Positions 58,261 to 64,000 of a stretch of 64,000 nucleotides of DNA are shown piece by piece (positions within the stretch are counted from its first letter, which is position 1; each line of letters opens with the position of its first letter). Source of the stretch: Neolewinella maritima (GTDB taxonomy: Bacteria; Bacteroidota; Bacteroidia; Chitinophagales; Saprospiraceae); the NCBI RefSeq assembly GCF_923081025.1, contig NZ_CAKLPZ010000001.1, positions 124,001-188,000 on the forward strand, given 5' to 3'. Below the pieces are notes generated by a model, which was not told where the DNA came from, did no database searches, and saw only the letters and a program-made list of their open reading frames with translations. The translations under genes and the position numbers were made by a program.

Positions 58261-58743
58261 TCAGAGCAGCTTGCCGCTAAAGCCGAAAGGCAGCAGCACG
58301 CTGGCCGAATCGAACACGTACACCGGCCCGGCCTCTGCCCGCAGCACGAGCCGCAGCTGGTGTCCGAACCGGCTCTCGTGCTCGCTCAGGATCTGGCGGC
58401 AGGAGCCGCAGGGACTGGCCGGCACGTCCAGCACCCGCCCCGGTGCCCGTACCGTAATGGCCATGCTCACTACGGGTACGCCCGGGCGCAGGGCAGCTGC
58501 GACGGCCATAGCGTTGGGCTCAGCGCAGATGCACATGGGGTAGGCTGCGTTCTCGGTATTAGCAGCGGCTACTACGGTGCCATCCTCGAGTAGGGCCGCG
58601 GCGGCTACCTTGAAGTTGGAGTAGGGGGAGTAGCTGTGGGGTAGGGCGGCGGTGGCGGCATCGAGAAGGTCCTGATCCTGCGAGGGTAGAGCGTCTGGCG
58701 TGGGGTAGGCGGTGTAGGGGATGGAGAGGGTATGTTGTTTCAT
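58261..58743 (-). CDS. cdd: Cytidine deaminase
   Basis: A 160-aa zinc enzyme that converts cytidine to uridine in pyrimidine salvage. Zinc ligands are Cys73 with Glu75 (CAEPNA) and Cys112, Cys115 (PCGSCRQ). Length is typical of the homotetrameric type. Its start overlaps the stop of the PIN toxin gene (58740-58743), so it is the last gene of that transcript, an unusual neighbour for a toxin-antitoxin pair. Confidence 0.93.
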   Translation of the reverse strand: MKQHTLSIPYTAYPTPDALPSQDQDLLDAATAALPHSYSPYSNFKVAAAALLEDGTVVAAANTENAAYPMCICAEPNAMAVAAALRPGVPVVSMAITVRAPGRVLDVPASPCGSCRQILSEHESRFGHQLRLVLRAEAGPVYVFDSASVLLPFGFSGKLL

Positions 58744-59198
58744 GGGGTGGGCTGATCGCTTAATAATCGCTCTAATTTGCTGGAAAGCCAGAATCCGTGA
58801 GTCCGTAAATCGGCAACGATCTCGCTGCCCGACGCGATGAGGTTCTTTTCAATACCCAGCAGCAGTACGCCGACCAGACCGGTAAGCGGTATGCCGAGTT
58901 CGCGCGCTACGCGCCTTCCCGCCAATTCATCGATGATCAGTGTGGCGTTTTCTTGCCCCATCGCAAATGCTATAGCACTTGCTTCTCCCCGGTCCAGACC
59001 TACACGAAGTAGCGCAAAATCGTCCGGATTGTACTGGGTAGTTATTTGAATCCAGTCGGGTAGATCGGCCTTAATCTCGGCGCGTACCAAGTCGGTGATC
59101 CATATATCGCTAAAGAGTGATCGCAGCAGGTCGATCCGGCCGATGGCACATAGTGCGATGAGCGGACTAGCGTCACAGACTACTAGCACGTCGCGCAT
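58740..59198 (-). CDS. PIN-domain toxin (DUF3368/VapC-like)
   Basis: A 152-aa PIN nuclease. Acidic residues expected in the active site are Asp9 (VCDASPL), Glu41 (VRAEIKAD), Glu72 (DRGEASAIA) and Asp90 (LIIDELAGR). DUF3368-type PIN proteins pair with UPF0175 antitoxins and probably cut RNA. It overlaps the antitoxin gene by 26 bp and the cytidine deaminase start by 4 bp. Confidence 0.88.
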   Translation of the reverse strand: MRDVLVVCDASPLIALCAIGRIDLLRSLFSDIWITDLVRAEIKADLPDWIQITTQYNPDDFALLRVGLDRGEASAIAFAMGQENATLIIDELAGRRVARELGIPLTGLVGVLLLGIEKNLIASGSEIVADLRTHGFWLSSKLERLLSDQPTP

Positions 59199-59415
59199 TT
59201 TCCAGGTCGCCCAGCGCTTCGTCTACCCCGTACTGGATGACCGATACCCCGTAATGTCCCAGCAACTGGACAAATGCAGAGGTACCCAACTCTACCATCG
59301 CGGCGCCCTGCTCGGTGGTGACTAGCCCGCGCTCAAAGAGCTTAGCGGCGAGATTCATCCTGAGCTCGAAATCACTCAGTCCCACACTGTCCGGAACCTC
59401 AATCTGTACGCCCAT
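59173..59415 (-). CDS. UPF0175-family antitoxin
   Basis: An 80-aa protein of the UPF0175 type: short helical N-terminus, the ELRMNLAAKLFERGLVTTEQ segment and the AAMVELGTSAFVQLLGHYGV helix-turn-helix-like part. It probably binds and blocks the PIN toxin and represses its own promoter. It is upstream of the toxin, the usual order, with a 26-bp overlap. The toxin-antitoxin role is inferred from family pairing. Confidence 0.85.
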   Translation of the reverse strand: MGVQIEVPDSVGLSDFELRMNLAAKLFERGLVTTEQGAAMVELGTSAFVQLLGHYGVSVIQYGVDEALGDLENARRASSL

Positions 59416-59462
59416 TACGCTGGAGTTTAGGTGATAACATACCGCAAAATACGGAAGTTGCC

Positions 59463-61847
59463 CTACCGGATCTTCACCTCCTCCGTAGCGTTCACGAACA
59501 GTACGTTGCCGATCTCCTCGTAGCCAGCGAACAGATCGCCCTTCATGCGCTTGATGGCCTCGTCCCGGAAGCCCAGGATGACCAGGTCCGCCTCGCCCGA
59601 CTTGCGGGCGATCACGCTGCGGGAGTCCGTATCGTCCTGCCGGCAGAGCACGTCGATGTTGTTGCGGCTGATGGGCAGCTGCCCCGTCTCGATCAGGTCG
59701 TACATCCGCTGCTCTTCCTCGACCAGCTTCGATTCCTCGAAGACGGCAAACAGGCGGATCTCGGCGTTCTTCCAGTCCGGGTGGCCGGTCATGATGTAGG
59801 CCAGCAGGATCATCAGGTTAGCACTCTCGTAGTGGGCGCGGGTGACCCATACGTGGATCGTCCGCTTCAACCCAAAGCCCCGCTCGGATAGCCCCAGGAT
59901 CCCTATGTTGAAGTCGACCGACTTGATGAGCTTGAAGTTGTCGATGATGTTCTCCAGCCCCTCGCCGGTCTGCTTCGAGTACTCGAGCAGAAGCAGGTTA
60001 TTCTCCGTGCCCGCGATGCCGGGAAACTGGATGATCTGCGCGATCGCCGAGGTGTAAGAGGGCGACACGATCGTGTCCACGTAGATCCGACTCTCGGTCG
60101 CCTCGGCCATGCGGATGATACGCTCCTTGGTCCGTGCCGCGTCCTCCGAGGTATCGTGGCTCAGGTAGCCGTTGATGTAGTGCAGGTAGGTGCCGAAGCT
60201 GTACTTCTGCGAGATCCACCGCAGGAAGTCGAAGGCCCCCAGCCGCGTGAAGGTGGCACTGCTCACCGCGATCGCACTCGGCCGCCAGGTCTGCTTTTCC
60301 TCCTTGTCCGCCTTCTGCAGGAAGATCTGGATCCGCCGGCTGATCTGGAAGATCACCCCCTGGAAGATCAGCGCCAGACTCCGCTTATCGGGGTTACTGT
60401 AGGCAATGTAGACGTACAGCAGACCGATCAGGACCACCGCCGCGGCCGCGTAGGTAGAGTTCATGAAGAACATCAGCCCAAAACAGGCCACCGCGCCGAA
60501 GAGCGAAACGTACCACTTGGAGCGGAAGGTAGGCCGGTAGCTGGGGTCGGCCGCAAAATGGTTCAGGAAGCTGATCAGGCAGAGCGAACCGTAGGTGACC
60601 ATGAAGAACATCGAGATGATCTCCGCCACGCTATCCAGCGCGCCCAGCAGGATGAAGAAGGCCGCTAGTACCACCGTGATCAGACTGGCATTGTAGGGCT
60701 CGTTGGCCTTGCCCTTACCCCGGGCCAGAAACTGATTGATGCCCCGGGCGGGGAAGATATTGTCCGCCGCGATCGCCTGCAGGGTGCGCGGTGCCACCAG
60801 GATCGAGCCCAGCGCGGAAGAGATGGTGGCCGCCGCCAGTCCCAGCGGGATCAGCCACCAGCCCTGCCAGGCGATGTCGGCCATGATGAGGTTACTGGTA
60901 TCGGCCAGGTCAGCGGGTGCGGCCGAGGAGGCCAGTTTCCAGGCCATGAAGCAGTATACGATCATACCCCCGATGGTCGCCGCCAGCGTACCTCTGGGAA
61001 TGCTTCGGCCCGGATCGCGCAGGTCACCGGACAGGCCCACGCCCGCCGTCATCCCCGTAAAGGCCGGAAAGATGATCGCAAAGACCGTAAAGAAACTGAT
61101 GGCCGGCAGGGCGGGGGATCCCGACTTAGTCGGGAGCGGCGGTGGAGCGGCCTTAGCCACCACGTTACTTCCCGGATAGTAAGCCGTATCGATGCCTGCG
61201 CCCAGTCGTACCTCGTCAGTCAGCTCATCGAGTATCTCCGCCGTCACCTCCGCATCCGCCGTGTAGCTGTTGAAGAACTCTACGGAGTGCTCGCGGGCGT
61301 AGTCCGTAGTGCCGGCAAAGAAGGCTACCAGCGCAAAGGCCAGCGTGGCCACCACGGTGTAGAGCACCTTGACGCCCAGGTCCGCTCCTTTAGTGAGAAT
61401 AAGTAGGGTCAGCAGCAGCAGAGCTGGAATACCGATGGTCTGGGGGTAGCCCAGCAGGGTTTCGGCCCAGGGCAGTAGCACGTAGGTCTCCCGCACCCAG
61501 TCCAGCAGCGGCTTGAAGGCTTCGGTAAAGGCCATGATGTAGAAGGCCACCGAGATGGCCTGCGACATGAACAGTGCCATACCGATCGTGGAGCCGATCA
61601 CCAGTCCGAAGCTGCGTGAAATAATATAGTACTCCCCGCCACCCTCGACTTTCTGATTGGTAGCGATCTCGGCGATGGCCATGGCCGTGGGGATGGTCAC
61701 CGCGTGGCCGATCAGGATGATACCGATCGTACCCGCCAGGCCCACCATGCCCACCGCGAAGCCGAACCGCAGGAACATGATCGCCCCCAGGATCGTCGAG
61801 ATGGCCGTGAAGAAGACCGGCGCGGTACCAAACTTTTGCTTGTCCAT
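59463..61847 (-). CDS. Cation-chloride-cotransporter-like APC superfamily permease
   Basis: A 794-aa membrane protein. Residues 1-480 hold about twelve helices; the first, AISTILGAIMFLRFGFAVG, is typical of the SLC12/CCC branch of the APC superfamily. A loop of about 50 polar residues after helix 6 (from about 215) is longer than usual. Residues 520-794 are a soluble cytosolic domain with a Universal-stress-like or CCC regulatory fold. Transported ions or amino acids are not certain; K-Cl symport is the family guess. The upstream DUF2723 gene ends 7 bp before its start, so the two likely share a transcript. Confidence 0.85.
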   Translation of the reverse strand: MDKQKFGTAPVFFTAISTILGAIMFLRFGFAVGMVGLAGTIGIILIGHAVTIPTAMAIAEIATNQKVEGGGEYYIISRSFGLVIGSTIGMALFMSQAISVAFYIMAFTEAFKPLLDWVRETYVLLPWAETLLGYPQTIGIPALLLLTLLILTKGADLGVKVLYTVVATLAFALVAFFAGTTDYAREHSVEFFNSYTADAEVTAEILDELTDEVRLGAGIDTAYYPGSNVVAKAAPPPLPTKSGSPALPAISFFTVFAIIFPAFTGMTAGVGLSGDLRDPGRSIPRGTLAATIGGMIVYCFMAWKLASSAAPADLADTSNLIMADIAWQGWWLIPLGLAAATISSALGSILVAPRTLQAIAADNIFPARGINQFLARGKGKANEPYNASLITVVLAAFFILLGALDSVAEIISMFFMVTYGSLCLISFLNHFAADPSYRPTFRSKWYVSLFGAVACFGLMFFMNSTYAAAAVVLIGLLYVYIAYSNPDKRSLALIFQGVIFQISRRIQIFLQKADKEEKQTWRPSAIAVSSATFTRLGAFDFLRWISQKYSFGTYLHYINGYLSHDTSEDAARTKERIIRMAEATESRIYVDTIVSPSYTSAIAQIIQFPGIAGTENNLLLLEYSKQTGEGLENIIDNFKLIKSVDFNIGILGLSERGFGLKRTIHVWVTRAHYESANLMILLAYIMTGHPDWKNAEIRLFAVFEESKLVEEEQRMYDLIETGQLPISRNNIDVLCRQDDTDSRSVIARKSGEADLVILGFRDEAIKRMKGDLFAGYEEIGNVLFVNATEEVKIR

Positions 61848-61854
61848 AAGGGGC

Positions 61855-64000
61855 TTAACCCGGCGTCTGCTCCTGTGGCTCGGCCAGGTAGAGGTAGTCG
61901 TTCAGAATAGACTGTACCTCCTGTAGCAGTTCGGTATTCTTGCTGGCTCCGAGTTGGAGCAGGAGTTGTTGGGCGATGACCTGCCCCTGTCGCTGCTCCA
62001 TCCGGAACGAGCTCTGCGCCAGGATCTCCGGATCCAGTGATTCGTAGTAGCGCAGGCGTTCGGCGGTGTTCTGCGCCAGGGTCCTGATCACGTCGGCTAC
62101 CCGTTCCGTATTCTCGCTGCGGAAGTAGGCATCCAGCATGATAAAGGCCTCGTAGTAGAGGGGGAAGTTCATGTCCGGGAAGGCCTCGAAGTACTTATCC
62201 CCCACCTGCAGGGCCCGCTCGGTATCCCCGCGCTGCATGAGCTCGTCCATCGTGCGCAGCATCACGCCGCGCATTGACTGGATAGCCGGGGCGTAGCTCG
62301 TGTTGACGTAGGTATCCTCGGTATCGAAGTTACCCCACTTCCAGGTGTTCATGATCAGGTCGTAGTTCTTGTCTACGTCGATGCCGCCGGGACCGATGTT
62401 CTGGTACCGCTCCACCTGCGAGGGCGTGCGGGTGGCCGTCAGTTGCAGGGCCAGTCCTTCGAGCTGCATGTAGTCTTCCAGACCCAGGAACTTCGAGGGG
62501 TTAGAGGTCACGGCAAAGTAGATGGGCCGGGTGTAGAAGTTGGAGTTGATGATATCCAGGATGGCCAGCTCGTCCTTCTGCATCGACCGTCCGTTGATCC
62601 GCAGGGGGATGTTCTGCACTACGGGCTTGCCGGCCGGCGTCAGCCAGGGGGCCTGCTTGAGTTTGTTGGGGTCCACGCGCAGACTCACGTTGCAGGTAGA
62701 GTAGGTAGTCTCGACTACCCGGCCACTGCGCTGATCCACCAGGTTCTTGTCCGTGGCGATCTCGTTCATGAAGGTCTCCAGGCTCACGGGTGGGGCCTGC
62801 TCGCAGCCGGTGCCCTGGGGGAGGGACGGATTGTAGAACTGTACGTTGTTGCGGAGTTTGCCACGGGTCTGATCCGCGGTGAGTTGCAGGTCGATGACCG
62901 GCGACTCGTTCATTTGGTAGCGCAGCAGGTCGATGTACCAGTCTACGGCGATCAGACTGAGGTTGACTACCCGCACGTCCGTACGGATGCCCTCCACCTC
63001 CTGGGCGTACCAGAGGGGATAGGTGTCGTTGTCGCCGTAGGTGAACAGGATGGCGTTCTCGTCCACCGACTCCAGGAAGTTGTGGGCGTAGTCGCGCGCC
63101 GCGGTGTGGCCCGAGCGGTTGTGGTCGTCCCAGTTCTGGGTCACCATCAGTAGCGGAGCGGATAGGGCCAGCAGCGTTACGCCGACGGCCACGGCAGGGC
63201 CCTTGGCCCGGAACTGCTGCTTGACGAACTCGTAGATCGCGGGCACGGCCATGCCGATCCACATACAGAAGACCATGAAGGAGCCCACCAGTACGTAGTC
63301 GCGTTCCCGCGGCTCGTTGGGCGGCTGGTTGGTGTACACGATGATGCCCAATCCCATGATGACGAACAGGGCCAGCAGGGCCAGAAACTCCTCGCCCCGC
63401 TTGCCGGAGTGCCAGAACAGGCCCAGCAGGCCGAGCAGGAAGGGGATCAGGAAGTAGACGTTGCGGGAGGGATCGTTCCTGAACCCGCTCGGCAGCTCGT
63501 CCAGCTCACCGAGCCGCAGCTCGTCGAGGAACTTGATGCCCGTGATCCAGTTGCCGCTGCTTTCGTCCCAGCTGTAGTAGCCCTGCTGCCCGTTCTGCCG
63601 ACCGCTGAAGTTCCACATGAAGTAGCGCCAGTACATCCAGCCGATCTGGTAGTTGAACAGGAAGCGGACGTTGTCCAGCTGGTTGGGCCGGCCGGCGGGC
63701 AGGGGCTGAGAGGGATCCAGGCCCATCCAGCGCTTGTAGAGGTTGGGCCGCCCCTGGGTACCGTCGTACATGCGGGGGAAGAACATCTGCTTGTCCTTCT
63801 CGTACTCGGCGTCGATCTTGTAGTTGGTGTACTCGTACTTGCCGTCGACCAGGCCGTAACGATCGGTAAGCGGTGTAGCCACGATCTGGGCCTCGAACTG
63901 CGGACCGTACACCAGGCTCCGCTCCCCGTACTGCTCGCGGTTGAGGTAGGGCAGCAGACTGGTCACATTGTCCGGATTGTTCATGTTGACCGGCGTCTTG
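61855..64000 (-). CDS. DUF2723 membrane protein, 5' partial
   Basis: The frame is open to the right edge, so at least 714 codons are seen and the N-terminus is missing. The visible part starts with KTPVNMNNPDN and NREQYG, a conserved stretch of DUF2723 proteins, then about four transmembrane helices (about nt 63480-63120), then a large soluble C-terminus (NLSLIAVDWYIDLLRYQ, then a helical tail with a TPR-like end). DUF2723 proteins resemble GT-C membrane glycosyltransferases (TMEM260 relatives), which O-glycosylate secreted proteins; the catalytic Asp lies in the missing part, so activity cannot be judged here. Such glycosylation would fit the large T9SS exports. Confidence 0.88.
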   Translation of the reverse strand, partial: KTPVNMNNPDNVTSLLPYLNREQYGERSLVYGPQFEAQIVATPLTDRYGLVDGKYEYTNYKIDAEYEKDKQMFFPRMYDGTQGRPNLYKRWMGLDPSQPLPAGRPNQLDNVRFLFNYQIGWMYWRYFMWNFSGRQNGQQGYYSWDESSGNWITGIKFLDELRLGELDELPSGFRNDPSRNVYFLIPFLLGLLGLFWHSGKRGEEFLALLALFVIMGLGIIVYTNQPPNEPRERDYVLVGSFMVFCMWIGMAVPAIYEFVKQQFRAKGPAVAVGVTLLALSAPLLMVTQNWDDHNRSGHTAARDYAHNFLESVDENAILFTYGDNDTYPLWYAQEVEGIRTDVRVVNLSLIAVDWYIDLLRYQMNESPVIDLQLTADQTRGKLRNNVQFYNPSLPQGTGCEQAPPVSLETFMNEIATDKNLVDQRSGRVVETTYSTCNVSLRVDPNKLKQAPWLTPAGKPVVQNIPLRINGRSMQKDELAILDIINSNFYTRPIYFAVTSNPSKFLGLEDYMQLEGLALQLTATRTPSQVERYQNIGPGGIDVDKNYDLIMNTWKWGNFDTEDTYVNTSYAPAIQSMRGVMLRTMDELMQRGDTERALQVGDKYFEAFPDMNFPLYYEAFIMLDAYFRSENTERVADVIRTLAQNTAERLRYYESLDPEILAQSSFRMEQRQGQVIAQQLLLQLGASKNTELLQEVQSILNDYLYLAEPQEQTPG

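Noticed and set aside
58740-59415. Prophage or genomic island around the toxin-antitoxin pair
   Set aside because: No integrase, attachment repeat, tRNA or base-composition change nearby.
1-64000. tRNA, rRNA or riboswitch genes
   Set aside because: I read both strands for cloverleaf-like arms, rRNA conserved blocks and known riboswitch cores and saw none; a covariance-model search would be decisive.

Overview
The window reads as chromosomal DNA of a GC-rich member of the phylum Bacteroidota, most likely near Lewinella/Saprospiria (inference from gene content; no marker rRNA is present). The evidence is a PorZ-type component of the type IX secretion system (T9SS), at least four multidomain proteins with T9SS C-terminal sorting domains, lipoproteins, Bacteroidota-only families (DUF4199, DUF6428, DUF2723), few recognisable Shine-Dalgarno sequences, and many promoter -7 boxes of the TAnnTTTG type lying only 4-7 nt before start codons. 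I see no rRNA, tRNA, CRISPR array, insertion sequence or prophage.

Layout. 1-9 kb: aminopeptidase P (5' end outside the window), ABC exporter, membrane-anchored EEP-fold hydrolase, two T9SS cargo proteins, a sialidase-like BNR protein. 9-17.6 kb: small lipoprotein, LMW-phosphatase-like protein, acyl-CoA ligase, DUF4199 protein, lipoprotein sulfatase, outer-membrane barrel, an unknown 440-aa protein, acyl-CoA dehydrogenase. 17.7-28 kb: CotH/lamin-tail T9SS protein, AlkB-like hydroxylase, lipoprotein, methyltransferase overlapping a 2-oxoacid dehydrogenase E2, CinA, and Era behind a telomere-like G/C-rich array. 28-33.6 kb: oxidoreductases and an ArsR/DUF6428/DsbA/HAD run, then a Tat-exported TIM-barrel lipoprotein. 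33.7-36.8 kb: a five-gene cassette of unknown function. 36.8-43 kb: LytTR regulator, phytochrome-derived histidine kinase, UvrA. 43-50 kb: DUF2461, cold-shock-like protein, PorZ, RlmN, TPR protein, MerR-type regulator. 50-64 kb: T9SS cargo, PanB-MltG, M1 peptidase, cytidine deaminase, a UPF0175/PIN toxin-antitoxin pair, a cation-chloride-cotransporter-like permease and a DUF2723 protein cut by the window edge.

The most interesting locus is the cassette at 33739-36797. Three of its proteins carry an acidic aromatic [G/A][F/Y]DEFD motif, three share Leu-rich/Gly-rich modules, one has an amphipathic segment followed by an Arg-rich stretch, and one is a V8-like Glu-type serine protease with an acidic N-terminal region and no signal peptide. 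A plausible but untested reading is a leaderless, self-assembling or exported protein system matured by the protease, whose family preference for acidic residues matches the acidic tails around it. A LytTR regulator with a dead receiver and a phytochrome-like kinase without its chromophore cysteine lie next to it on the other strand.

The second theme is dispersed repeats. A 17-20 bp GCACCTGCGGCCCCGCCC element occurs about twelve times, two of them inside signal-peptide codons. A mini-hairpin array begins at the stop codon of two unrelated genes, and GGTCGAG- and ACACGGAG-based palindromes lie between other genes.
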